Shown one piece after another: positions 41,635 to 50,235 of a DNA stretch of 64,000 bases. Source of the DNA: SIG598 sp045605025. Its GTDB lineage: Bacteria; Bacillota; Clostridia; Oscillospirales; Acutalibacteraceae. Position 1 is the first letter of the stretch. Each line of letters starts with the position of its first letter. The notes beneath the pieces are model-generated. The model worked only from the letters and a program-made list of their open reading frames with translations, was not told the DNA's origin and searched no databases. The stretch lies in NCBI GenBank assembly GCA_045605025.1, contig JAZUPE010000022.1, positions 1 to 64,000 on the forward strand. Reading direction: 5' to 3'. Position numbers and translations under genes: made by a program.

Positions 41635-43728
41635 ATGAAGCGTTGTATCAGAAGAATCTTCGTTGCCTTGCTGGCGGTCGCTGTGCTTGCGTTCGGTTCC
41701 GGACTTAGCGCGCACGCCTTTGCCGGATTTGCCGGTTTCGCTGACAAGCTCAAGGATATCATTAATATTTCGGTCGACACCATGCTCTATTCGAACAATG
41801 ATTTCGACCGGACAATCACTTTCACCGCCATGCTCGACGCGGTCGATGCAGACGAATATTTCGGCGGACTCAACAATCAGCTTGATGAATCCGGGTTGTC
41901 CGACGAGATATTCCTTTACTCCCGCGGCGGACAGGGTGATGATGAACGCAGCAACAGCTACGTTTTCACCCTCAGTCACGGTACGCTGAAGGACTTTGAA
42001 ACCTTCACTTCCATTCTTCTCCCTTCCAGCAGCATTTCCATGGTTGCCAATGAAGACGAGATCGGTCCTTTCTGCGATTCGTACCAGATCAAAGAGTCCA
42101 TTAACTATGCCGAGGCATGCAGTCTCATGCAGGCAAAGTGCACCAGCTTCATCTGTTCCTACAAAGGTTTTGAAACCGTTGTACAGGACGGCGGCGGAGT
42201 TGTGGACGGCAACACTCTGACATACACATGCACCAAAAACTCCGACTCTCCGGTAAGTCCCGAGTTTGAGTTCAGCAAGGTCATTACATACAATGTTGAC
42301 GGTCTCTCCGTAGCTACCGACATTTCTTCCACGAACGTCATTTCCGTTGCCGTGGCTCTGGATTTCTCCGATGTGTCCGGCGATGGCACTGAAGCAGGTT
42401 ATTCCGTCGGAGCTTCTGCAGCCAATCATTTTATCAAGTATGTTGAATCCCATCCGGATTCCCGATACAATCACCCCAAGCTTCGCCTTGAGCCTCACGA
42501 GAGCATCACTACCGCCAATGTAGCCGGTGAGGTTACTGACGACTCCTCCGTGGACACCGATTATCGTCTGGTTCTTCGCACCGAAGGCAACTACGAATCT
42601 GTATCTGAGGTACTGGCAAGCGTCTTCGGCGAAGGCAATTCCTTCACCGTCAGCAAGGGCAAGGTCAATTCCAGCAACTTCCTTTTTGACCGCAACTCCA
42701 TCGTGCACAGCGTTGATCTTTCCGCTCTGTGCGCAGACGCAGGATTCAATCCCGCCGAGGTCAGCTACTCCTTCTCCGGTTCAATCGGTTCCGGACTGCT
42801 GGATATGTCCATCAAGGGACAGCAGGGCAGTCAGCAGGTCGAGGTAAAGGACAATCAGGCCTCCGGTTCCGCTGACAGCGCGATGTTCAAGGTCGTCGTT
42901 GACTACGAAACACTGGACATCGGTGCTCTCATCGTTGCTATCCTTATCGGAGCCCTCCTGCTTTGTCTTGCCGCCTTCATTCTGAAGCTCCTTCGCCGTC
43001 GTTCCGGCAAGAAGCGCAAGATCAAGAGCGATGATATCCGCTACGAAGCCGTCAAGTCGGTTGCTCTGGCTCTGGTTCCCGAGCAGGAGCGCACCAACGT
43101 GATCGAGGTTCCCAGCGAGCTGATGAACCGTCCCACGGTTGTTATCAAGCCCAAATCTGACGACGGTCTTGACGACGACGACGATGATCCCGAAGGCGTT
43201 ATCCTGTTCTCCATGATGCTTCGCATTCTGTTCTGCGTACAGCTGGTGCTGTTCTTCTTCCCCTATTTCAACGTCACCAAGAGCAATCTGCTTGACACCG
43301 TCACCACCATCACCGGCCTGGATCTGTTCCTTGGCTTCAAGATCGGCGACGTTATGATCGAGCCCAATCGCTTTGCAATCATTCTGTTCGTTCTTCCGCT
43401 GATTATGCTCATCTGTCTGATGGCTCGACGCATACTGCCCAAGCTGGCTCTGCCGGTTGCGATTTCCGCCGGTTCTGTATTCTCGATTTTCTATCTCATC
43501 AACCTCAACAACACCATTTACGACCATCTTTCCGATGCCATCGACGCCGCTGCAAGCGCAGGATCTTTTGTGAGCCAGCCTGCTTCCCAGACCGGTTTTG
43601 ATTACTCCATAGTCATCTATATTGTTCTGGCTATCGGCGGCATCATTCTGCTGTTCTCCAACATCATGGCCATGATGGCTGTGCGTCGTCAGAAGCGTGA
43701 CGAGGAGATGCGCAGATTTGAAAAATAA
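41635..43728 (+). CDS. large membrane protein of unknown function
   Basis: A 697-residue protein I do not recognise. A signal peptide or first helix (about 1-30, LLAVAVLAFGSGLSAHAFA) is followed by about 400 extracellular residues rich in Ser, Asp and Val with beta character. A membrane helix comes at about 428-450 (LIVAILIGALLLCLAAFIL), then a cytoplasmic loop with an acidic run (DDDDDDPE), and four more hydrophobic helices to the end. Size and layout recall DUF2207-type membrane proteins but the similarity is only general. It is probably co-expressed with the next lipoprotein (28-base gap), so a surface complex is possible. Confidence 0.75.
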   Translation: MKRCIRRIFVALLAVAVLAFGSGLSAHAFAGFAGFADKLKDIINISVDTMLYSNNDFDRTITFTAMLDAVDADEYFGGLNNQLDESGLSDEIFLYSRGGQGDDERSNSYVFTLSHGTLKDFETFTSILLPSSSISMVANEDEIGPFCDSYQIKESINYAEACSLMQAKCTSFICSYKGFETVVQDGGGVVDGNTLTYTCTKNSDSPVSPEFEFSKVITYNVDGLSVATDISSTNVISVAVALDFSDVSGDGTEAGYSVGASAANHFIKYVESHPDSRYNHPKLRLEPHESITTANVAGEVTDDSSVDTDYRLVLRTEGNYESVSEVLASVFGEGNSFTVSKGKVNSSNFLFDRNSIVHSVDLSALCADAGFNPAEVSYSFSGSIGSGLLDMSIKGQQGSQQVEVKDNQASGSADSAMFKVVVDYETLDIGALIVAILIGALLLCLAAFILKLLRRRSGKKRKIKSDDIRYEAVKSVALALVPEQERTNVIEVPSELMNRPTVVIKPKSDDGLDDDDDDPEGVILFSMMLRILFCVQLVLFFFPYFNVTKSNLLDTVTTITGLDLFLGFKIGDVMIEPNRFAIILFVLPLIMLICLMARRILPKLALPVAISAGSVFSIFYLINLNNTIYDHLSDAIDAAASAGSFVSQPASQTGFDYSIVIYIVLAIGGIILLFSNIMAMMAVRRQKRDEEMRRFEK

Positions 43729-43756
43729 CCCAACCCTCATCAAGGAGTTCAAGTTA

Positions 43757-44440
43757 ATGACACGACGTATTTTCGCGGCTTTTCTGTTTGTTGTTATGCT
43801 TCTGGGACTGATCGGCTGCAACGAAGCCACTTCTGCCCGTGACGCTGTGGATCGTTTTGGCGCGGCAATGAACGAAAACGACTATAAAACCGCATTTGCC
43901 TATGTGGCGGACTACGACGGATACGGATTTGACAAAGACACCGAACGTATCATAAACGCGGTATCTTCCTCTCTCCGCATCAACATCATCAGTGATTCGT
44001 CTTCTGCAACCAACGCACTTTTCGAAGCTGACATCACCACCATCGATCTGCGCGAGGTTTACTGCGACGCTGCTTCGGTGGTTATCCCCCAGTATTATTC
44101 TGCCGCTCTTGCCGGCGAGGATATTTCCGCCAACGACATCAGCATCAAAATGATGCAGGAAGTCATGGCCATGTCCGAGGCTCCCGGCGCTCCCACGGTT
44201 ACCACACGTGTGCCGCTGAACGTCAGCCTGAGCAACGACAACAAATGGCTTATCCGTCTGGATGTCACCGCCTACAACTCTATCACCGGTTACCTCGACG
44301 AGGCAAACAATCTCATCACCACCGGAACCATTGTGCAGGCCATCAACGGCGAGACCGACTTCCTCTCCGGTCAGATCACACAGCAGCCGGACGTTTCTTC
44401 TTCGGATATCTCTGCGAGCGACGCACCGGTCGAAGAATAA
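43757..44440 (+). CDS. lipoprotein, partner of the preceding membrane protein
   Basis: A 227-residue protein with lipobox LLGLIGC (Cys at about 21) and an NTF2-like start (ATSARDAVDRFGAAMNENDYKTAFAYVADYDG). No catalytic residues can be identified. The C-terminus is acidic and Ser-rich, suggesting a flexible end. AAGGAG lies 9-10 bases before the ATG. It follows the large membrane protein gene on one transcript and ends with a strong terminator. Confidence 0.75.
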   Translation: MTRRIFAAFLFVVMLLGLIGCNEATSARDAVDRFGAAMNENDYKTAFAYVADYDGYGFDKDTERIINAVSSSLRINIISDSSSATNALFEADITTIDLREVYCDAASVVIPQYYSAALAGEDISANDISIKMMQEVMAMSEAPGAPTVTTRVPLNVSLSNDNKWLIRLDVTAYNSITGYLDEANNLITTGTIVQAINGETDFLSGQITQQPDVSSSDISASDAPVEE

Positions 44441-44455
44441 AATCAAACAACATGG

Positions 44456-44495
44456 ATCCCCCGATCTTCCATTGCGGAAAATCGGGGGATTTTTT
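44456..44495 (+). terminator. intrinsic terminator
   Basis: ATCCCCCGAT pairs with ATCGGGGGAT across a 15-base loop, followed by TTTTTT. It ends the membrane protein/lipoprotein unit. Confidence 0.9.
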
Positions 44496-44513
44496 CGCTT
44501 TTGTATTATGCTG

Positions 44514-45098
44514 TCACTTTTTCGCGGCGAGATTGAGCCTTACTCTTGTATAGCGCATATTACCAACGGTGAATCTGCGGTCGGTAACCGGAGCAGTCAT
44601 TCGCTTTGAGGTGATGAACTCCTTTGTGACATTCACGAGGAACTGCACTCCCTGTTTCTCAACAAGATAGTACCACGACATATCCTCAAGCTGGTCGACT
44701 ACTCCCAGCATTCCCGGGCTTGTAAAGAACTCCATAATATGCGCAGCGATCGACTGCTTCTTCTCCCGCATCAGGGGCCACACGAAGTCCGCGTCGGGGT
44801 ATTTTGCCAGAACAACGGCATCCTCCCGGCATCGACAGGCACCGGTCTTTTCATATTCGTTAAGATCGATCGCCTCTCTGAGCTCAAGAGAGTTTTCCGT
44901 CTGCCCATCGTCGAGCAGATAATCCACGCTGACGTTGAGCAACGCCGCAACCGCTTTGAGATTCCCCACATCAGGAACGCCTTTATCTGTTTCCCATTTA
45001 GCAACCGCGGGTCTGGAGACACTCAGCTTATCCGCAAGCTGTTCCTGAGTAAGACCTGCCTGTCTGCGTGCTTCTCTGATCTTTTCGCCTAAAGTCAT
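44514..45098 (-). CDS. XRE-family transcriptional regulator
   Basis: A 194-residue protein. The Cro/CI-type helix-turn-helix is at about 3-58 (LGEKIREARRQAGLTQEQLADKLSVSRPAVAKWETDKGVPD). The remainder is an uncharacterised sensing or dimerisation part with a Cys pair (CRCR) and aromatic residues. GGAGGATCA precedes the ATG. It follows the radical SAM gene (116-base gap), and may control that group, but no operator could be assigned. Confidence 0.9.
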   Translation of the reverse strand: MTLGEKIREARRQAGLTQEQLADKLSVSRPAVAKWETDKGVPDVGNLKAVAALLNVSVDYLLDDGQTENSLELREAIDLNEYEKTGACRCREDAVVLAKYPDADFVWPLMREKKQSIAAHIMEFFTSPGMLGVVDQLEDMSWYYLVEKQGVQFLVNVTKEFITSKRMTAPVTDRRFTVGNMRYTRVRLNLAAKK

Positions 45099-45188
45099 AT
45101 TGATGATCCTCCGTTTCTGTTTCGGCCTCGCGAACCGTAACCTGATGATATCCCGCATAGCGGAAACAGGCAAGAATCGCTGAGAATC

Positions 45189-45211
45189 AACGATGTTACG
45201 ATGCGCAACAT
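45189..45211 (-). terminator. weak hairpin after the radical SAM gene
   Basis: CGATGTT and AACATCG enclose 9 bases, immediately after the radical SAM stop. T residues are few, so termination would be partial and the XRE gene may be reached by read-through. Confidence 0.4.
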
Positions 45212-45214
45212 CGC

Positions 45215-46921
45215 TTAATCATGCGATTTTCCGGCTTCGTCCAAAACAAACCTGTGCAGCGGATACTGTCCGGTAACCGGATCTCTGTCCACAGCGTCAC
45301 ACCACACGGCGCAGTTCTCCCCGTACAGCATCGCAACCGTACGCTTGACCGCGAACCCTCGTCGTGTGGCGGGATCACGCTCCAGCGCAAATCTGACAGC
45401 TCTGGTTGTCCGGTCCTCCACCTTCAGACACCCTGGCATCGGAGCGGCGGGAGATGAGGCAAGGAGGTCGCAGACCATGGCATCTCTCAGAAGCACAGGG
45501 TCAACACCGCGGATATCTCTCAGGTTGTCCTGAAGCGCGGCGGTGAATGCGTCAAGTGACGCTCCGTTCATCGCGCTGTCAGCAAATATCCGCGCAATGT
45601 GTTCGTACAATTCAAACATTGACAGACTGCCTGCACTTGCGGCGTAATCAGCGGTGCGGCGGAAGCGCCCGCTGTTGTACACGCGATCGAGAGCCTTTTC
45701 TATATTGTGAAGATGAGCGAGTTCATCATTGCTTATCCATGGAGTGGAGATCACCTCGTATGGCGGCAAAGGACTGTATTCACACGGAAACCTCTCCGTA
45801 TGCTCACGCATCGGGGCGCCGTGCAGCAGCTTCAGAAAACCCATCTGCAGCATATGAGGGCGAAGTTCCATCGCCCGTTCAAAACTGCGCCTGAAACTCG
45901 CCATATCCTCCTGAGGAAGTCCGGCAATCAGATCGATGTGAACATGCACCCGACCGCAGGCGAGCAGCCGGTCCACGGCGCGGCATACTTTGTCCACATC
46001 GGTTACTCGGTCAACCGCTGCAAGGGCTTCCGGATTGAAGGACTGAATGCCGATTTCCACCTGCACCGCTCCGGCAGGCATATTTTCCAGAATGGCGAGG
46101 GTTTCATCGTCCAGCAGATCACCTGCAAGCTCAAAATGGAAGCACACGTCCGAGGGAATATCCGCACCGTGATGCTCCGCGATGAACAGAAAAAGTTCTC
46201 TCGCCCTGTTCCGGTCCGCGTTGAATGTCCGGTCAACCAGTTTGACCGTCTGAGTGCCGCTGCGGGCAAGCCTGAGGATTTCCTCCTTTGCCCTGTCTAT
46301 ATCGAAATTGCGCCACTGCCCGCACACAGAGGACAGGCAGAAAGCACAGCGGTACGGACAGCCTCGTCCGGTTTCGAGATAGGCAATGCGTCCACGCAGG
46401 TTGTCAAAATACTCTGACGAATAGGGTGACGGCGGCTGGTCATCAGGGCAATGAGGCGGTGACACGAGAATATCTCCGCTGCTGTCACGGCGGCACAGGC
46501 CCGGAATACCGTCATCCACAGGCTTACCCTGAGCCACATAATCGCACAGCATGGCAAAGGGAAGCTCTCCTTCGCCGGCGATAATGCAGTCGACATCTTT
46601 TTCGCTCTGCAGCAGTTCACGGGCGTTGTAGCCCGCTTCCGGACCACCGAGAACGATGGTTGCTCCGGTACGTTCGCGAACTTCTCGAAGCAATCCACGA
46701 ACATACCCGATATTCCATATATAACACGAAAAGCCGACCAGTGACGGGCACTGCTCGGCTATCCTTTTCATGAGACTGTCAGGAGATTCATTGACGGTAC
46801 CCTCAAGTACCACCGTTTCGACATCCTGACTGCTGTATTTTTTCACGCCTGCCACAAGACACCATGGTGCGAGAGACGAGTGTATGTATTGCGAATTGAT
46901 CGCAACAATAACGGCTTTCAT
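45215..46921 (-). CDS. B12-binding-domain radical SAM protein, DUF4080-like
   Basis: A 568-residue protein. The N-terminal part (about 1-140) is a cobalamin-binding-type Rossmann domain (VGFSCYIWN, LGGPEAGYN, IIAGEGELPF) and the centre is a radical SAM barrel with CxxxCxxC in GRGCPYRCAFCLSS (about 188-200). The C-terminal 180 residues match the DUF4080 region found after such domains in Clostridia. Cobalamin-dependent radical SAM enzymes often methylate unactivated carbons; the substrate here is not known. The ATG shares one base with the stop of the GtrA gene, so the two are coupled. Confidence 0.9.
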   Translation of the reverse strand: MKAVIVAINSQYIHSSLAPWCLVAGVKKYSSQDVETVVLEGTVNESPDSLMKRIAEQCPSLVGFSCYIWNIGYVRGLLREVRERTGATIVLGGPEAGYNARELLQSEKDVDCIIAGEGELPFAMLCDYVAQGKPVDDGIPGLCRRDSSGDILVSPPHCPDDQPPSPYSSEYFDNLRGRIAYLETGRGCPYRCAFCLSSVCGQWRNFDIDRAKEEILRLARSGTQTVKLVDRTFNADRNRARELFLFIAEHHGADIPSDVCFHFELAGDLLDDETLAILENMPAGAVQVEIGIQSFNPEALAAVDRVTDVDKVCRAVDRLLACGRVHVHIDLIAGLPQEDMASFRRSFERAMELRPHMLQMGFLKLLHGAPMREHTERFPCEYSPLPPYEVISTPWISNDELAHLHNIEKALDRVYNSGRFRRTADYAASAGSLSMFELYEHIARIFADSAMNGASLDAFTAALQDNLRDIRGVDPVLLRDAMVCDLLASSPAAPMPGCLKVEDRTTRAVRFALERDPATRRGFAVKRTVAMLYGENCAVWCDAVDRDPVTGQYPLHRFVLDEAGKSHD

Positions 46922-47421
46922 CAGCGTTCGGTTTTCTCGCCCTGATTCAATTTCTCAAGCTCAGCCTTGCCGAGATCGTTGGTATACATCTCCTTGCGGT
47001 ACACAAAGAAACGGCAGAACAGGAACTCCAGAACGAAGTTGAGAATCATGGTTCCTGCAAGCACGATGTATTCTATCGCAGGGAACCCGCTGAATGTGCG
47101 GGTAAGCCATTCTCCGCCGATTGTGGACAGCGGAGTAAACAGGCAGTAAAATCCGAAAACCTTGAGCATGGCAACGGGAACATTTGCCGCGGACTTGAAT
47201 GTGTATCGTCTGTTCAGTGTGAAGTTCCACAGAACGGAAAGAATCAGCGAAGTGAGATACGCCGGCCAGTAGGGCAGTTTCAGCAGCTCGTTGAGCAGTG
47301 CAAAGGAGACGACCTGAATTACTCCGGCCGAGATTGAAAACAGCAGAAATTTCACCGACTGGACAAAATTCTGTTTTGCGTTTGGAGTAACCTGAGCAGT
47401 GTTGTTTGTATTCTCACTCAT
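46921..47421 (-). CDS. GtrA family membrane protein
   Basis: A 166-residue protein with four membrane helices and the family pattern KFLLFSISAGVIQVVSFALLNELL then SLILSVLWNFTLNRRYTFK. GtrA-type proteins help transfer lipid-linked sugars across the membrane during cell-surface glycosylation. The C-terminal 20 residues are charged. It is coupled to the radical SAM gene and follows a zinc-ribbon protein by 36 bases. No glycosyltransferase is adjacent, so its partner is unknown. Confidence 0.9.
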   Translation of the reverse strand: MSENTNNTAQVTPNAKQNFVQSVKFLLFSISAGVIQVVSFALLNELLKLPYWPAYLTSLILSVLWNFTLNRRYTFKSAANVPVAMLKVFGFYCLFTPLSTIGGEWLTRTFSGFPAIEYIVLAGTMILNFVLEFLFCRFFVYRKEMYTNDLGKAELEKLNQGEKTER

Positions 47422-47457
47422 ATCAGTTGCATCCTTTCGTTAATCAATAATTCATTA

Positions 47458-49068
47458 TCATACCTGGCGCTTTCTGCCCACCGAGAGAATCGTCATCACG
47501 ATGATATGCAGAAGGAGAATGGCAAAAAATCCGATCTGCAGAGATGATTCAGAAATGGGCACGGTCTTGACCGGACTGATCGCAATCTTCACCACCCACG
47601 CGGCGAGAGGGAGCAGCAAGCCGAACTCAGAACAGACCATACATGCTGTTCTGCGTCGACCAGCGGCAAACATCACCAGAAGCAGAGCCGGAACAAGCGT
47701 CAGCAGCGAAAACACTATAAACCATATATCAGGCATATTCTGCTGACGTATAAGATCCATGGAGCTGGTGAGAAGGCTGGAATATTCTCTGGGAATGAAG
47801 CCGCCCTTATCAGAATATACCGGAGCCGCAATGGACGCTGCCAGCGCCAGCAATCCCATGAACCACACCAGAACAAAGTGTACGCTTCCGAACCTCGCTC
47901 TGTGCATCTGGTGGTCGTTTTTGGAATCCGAACGAGGGTTATGTATGCCTATACTTCGGTTTGTCTGTTTCGCGAACTCATCATAGTCACACAGATGAAC
48001 ATCTGCCTTGACCGCGCCAATGACCGCGGCTTCCGCATTGACCACATTGTGGTCAAACACCCTTGTATTGCTGTCGGAAACCCGCCTTGATCCAGCTTTG
48101 CCGGACGATGCTACATATTCTCTTGTTCCGTCTTCCTCAGAGTTTTCGGAGTCGTCATAGCCCTCTGAATCCTCGTAATCCCCGGAATCGTCGTAATCCT
48201 CGGAATCGTCGTAGTCGTCGTAGTCGTCGTAGTCCTCGTAGTCGTCGTAGTCCTCGTAGTCGTCGTAGTCTTCGGAATCGTCGTAGTCTTCGGAATCGTC
48301 GTAGTCTTCGGAATCGTCGTAATCTTCGGAATCGTCGTAATCCTCGGAGTCGTCGTAGTCCTCGGAATCGTCGTAATCCTCGGAGTCGTCGTAATCTTCA
48401 GAATCGTCGTAATCTTCGGAGTCGTCGTAATCTTCAGAATCGTCGTAATCCTCGGAGTCGTCGTAATCTTCAGTATCGTCGTAATCCTCGGAGTCGTCGT
48501 AATCTTCAGAATCGTCGTAATCTTCGGAATCATCGCTGTCTTCAGCGCTTTCGGATTCTGCTTCATCAGAATCGATATCATCTTCCGAAACAGTTTCAAT
48601 CTTAGGCGTGGCGGTTTCTTCTGTCGCTTCTTCAACCACCTCATCAACTGTTTCTGGCCTCTGGTCATCGTCAGCAGCCGCGTTCTTTTTCTGCTCCGCC
48701 TTTTCAAAGGCTTCCTCTGCCTCACGGATGTGGACATCCGTAATCACCACAGAGGCAGGAACTACCTCAGGAGCCGCATTCATTGTATTCTGCTCTTCGT
48801 CTGTTTTCTGCTCAAGCGGCATTGCCGCGCTGACCGGAGCCCACCGGAAGGCATCATTGTTTTTCAGCGCCTCAACAGCTGTTCCGCAGTAATCACAAAA
48901 GCGGTAATATACGGACATGGTTCTTCCGCAGCCGGAACACCTCCGCATTGTAACCGGAAGTGAACGGTCTTTTTTTCCCGAGTTCGCCACAGGCTTGAGT
49001 GCCGTACCGCAGTACGCACAGTGAGCAAACCCTTCTTTCCATATTGTTCCGCAAGCGGGACATTGCAT
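47458..49068 (-). CDS. zinc-ribbon membrane protein with Asp-rich hexapeptide repeats
   Basis: A 536-residue protein. It starts with a zinc ribbon (QCPACGTIWKEGFAHCAYCGTA) and a second one (RCSGCG...FCDYCG). Then an acidic, Glu/Ala-rich stretch, and from about residue 178 to 304 about 21 hexapeptides of the form SEDYDD with variants (TEDYDD, YEDYDD, SGDYED). After a 70-residue linker there are three or four membrane helices (about 400-530). The repeats would make a very long acidic, extended linker. Zinc-ribbon membrane proteins of this kind are common in Clostridia, with no known function. It appears to head a unit with GtrA and radical SAM. Confidence 0.8.
   Translation of the reverse strand: MQCPACGTIWKEGFAHCAYCGTALKPVANSGKKDRSLPVTMRRCSGCGRTMSVYYRFCDYCGTAVEALKNNDAFRWAPVSAAMPLEQKTDEEQNTMNAAPEVVPASVVITDVHIREAEEAFEKAEQKKNAAADDDQRPETVDEVVEEATEETATPKIETVSEDDIDSDEAESESAEDSDDSEDYDDSEDYDDSEDYDDTEDYDDSEDYDDSEDYDDSEDYDDSEDYDDSEDYDDSEDYDDSEDYDDSEDYDDSEDYDDSEDYDDSEDYDDYEDYDDYEDYDDYDDYDDSEDYDDSGDYEDSEGYDDSENSEEDGTREYVASSGKAGSRRVSDSNTRVFDHNVVNAEAAVIGAVKADVHLCDYDEFAKQTNRSIGIHNPRSDSKNDHQMHRARFGSVHFVLVWFMGLLALAASIAAPVYSDKGGFIPREYSSLLTSSMDLIRQQNMPDIWFIVFSLLTLVPALLLVMFAAGRRRTACMVCSEFGLLLPLAAWVVKIAISPVKTVPISESSLQIGFFAILLLHIIVMTILSVGRKRQV
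48160..48537 (-). repeat. 18-base coding minisatellite
   Basis: About 21 tandem 18-base units, encoding six residues each, inside the zinc-ribbon gene. Units differ mainly at third bases and at the first Ser codon (Ser, Thr, Tyr or Gly), so they have diverged while keeping the frame. Such arrays change copy number by slippage or recombination. It is not a CRISPR array: there are no spacers and the frame is open throughout. Confidence 0.93.
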
Positions 49069-49107
49069 AATTTATCACCTCAGTATCCGGTCAGCCGGAA
49101 TGCTTTT

Positions 49108-49989
49108 TTATTCGTTCTGCTCTGTGTCGGCAGCACCCATTTCTTCTGCTGTATTTTCCACAGCATTATCCTCTGTAATTTCCTCCGACAGCAGTGGTTC
49201 ACCTGAAGGCTGCTCGCCGTTCAGCGCCTCGCGGATACGGCCGGGAAGCTGTGCCATCGCAAGCGCGATGGCATGAGCAAACTGTCTTGTGCTGGAGTGT
49301 CTGGAATGAGAATTTTTTTCATAAGCAGTCAGCGTCTGGGCAAGCTGTTCGCTGCTTACCTTTATCGAGATGAGTTTCTGCTCTCCCGCCCTCTGAGCTT
49401 CGGTGATCTTATCAAGAAGCTCGGTCTGACGTTCCGCCTGCTTGGCGGCGTCAAAGCAGACACCGTCCATAACTCTAAGCAGTTCCGCGTTTTGTCTGGC
49501 AAGTGCGAGTTCCTCTTTCTGCACCCTCACCATATCGTTTATCAGTTCAAGCTGAGCAATGGAAATACGGTTCTGTGTTTCGGTCTGACGGGCTACTAAC
49601 GAAATATTCTCATAAAGAAAAATGCCCAGACTCATCAGAACATACAGCAGCAACCCTACCCCCGGACCGAGAACCAAAGAGATTATGCCCTGCAATTTAC
49701 TGCCGTCCATCAGCAGCATAACTCCGTAGACAACACCACACACGCCTATAACTATCGACAGCATTATCGCCAGGATCTTCAGCGCCTTAATGACATTGGC
49801 TCCGCAGCAATTGAGGCCGGCATAGCTTCTCAGCAATGGCTCGTTAGTCTGGGGCGGCTGGATTTCGGGAATTTCACCACTCTCTCCAAATCTCGCTTCA
49901 ACCGCGTCCTTTCTGATGATAACTCCGCACATGGGGCAAAAGCGTGACACGCCAGATACCCGGCATCCGCAGGAAGGGCAATTTGTCAT
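49108..49989 (-). CDS. zinc-ribbon membrane protein with coiled coil
   Basis: A 293-residue protein: N-terminal zinc ribbon (NCPSCGCRVSGVSRFCPMCG), two membrane helices (about 69-92 and 103-128), then a long heptad region (about 135-230, ARQTETQNRISIAQLELIND and following) and an acidic tail. I do not recognise the family. It is divergent from the diacylglycerol-kinase-like gene, with promoters at 50050-50079 and 50171-50200. The start at TGACAAATTGCCC was chosen because the zinc ribbon begins immediately; two upstream ATGs in frame are possible. Confidence 0.7.
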   Translation of the reverse strand: MTNCPSCGCRVSGVSRFCPMCGVIIRKDAVEARFGESGEIPEIQPPQTNEPLLRSYAGLNCCGANVIKALKILAIMLSIVIGVCGVVYGVMLLMDGSKLQGIISLVLGPGVGLLLYVLMSLGIFLYENISLVARQTETQNRISIAQLELINDMVRVQKEELALARQNAELLRVMDGVCFDAAKQAERQTELLDKITEAQRAGEQKLISIKVSSEQLAQTLTAYEKNSHSRHSSTRQFAHAIALAMAQLPGRIREALNGEQPSGEPLLSEEITEDNAVENTAEEMGAADTEQNE

Positions 49990-50049
49990 ATTATCAACCA
50001 TTCCTTTCACTGACACATATCAGATAACATATATTATGTATACACAGTG

Positions 50050-50079
50050 AGTATACGACGTTATGGTAACCTTTGTCAA
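50050..50079 (-). promoter_or_regulatory. promoter of the zinc-ribbon coiled-coil gene
   Basis: Minus-strand TTGACA (50074-50079), an 18-base spacer, TATACT (50050-50055). GTATAC occurs twice (50040-50052 area) with 7 bases between, overlapping the -10 region, and could be an operator. Confidence 0.75.
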
Positions 50080-50170
50080 CCGGAAAATGATTCTGGCGCA
50101 CCAGAATTGATTTGCGCAATTCGCTCCTTCCGGAAGTTATTAATATTAGGTTAATAAATTGAATCTATCA

Positions 50171-50200
50171 TTGATAATTAATCAGAGATTGTGGTATCAT
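50171..50200 (+). promoter_or_regulatory. promoter of the diacylglycerol-kinase-like gene
   Basis: TTGATA (50171-50176), an 18-base spacer, TATCAT (50195-50200), in a 246-base AT-rich intergenic region that also holds a hairpin TTCTGG...CCAGAA (50091-50106). Confidence 0.6.
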
Positions 50201-50235
50201 AACATTAAATGTGTAGAAAAGGGAGTATCCGGATC

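Noticed and set aside
48160..48537. CRISPR-like array of short repeats
   Set aside because: The units are contiguous with no spacers and remain in one coding frame.
48063..48737. Arg- and Thr-rich open frames on both strands over the 48 kb repeat
   Set aside because: These are alternative frames of the 18-base minisatellite; the only frame with zinc ribbons and membrane helices at its ends is the minus-strand 47458-49068.
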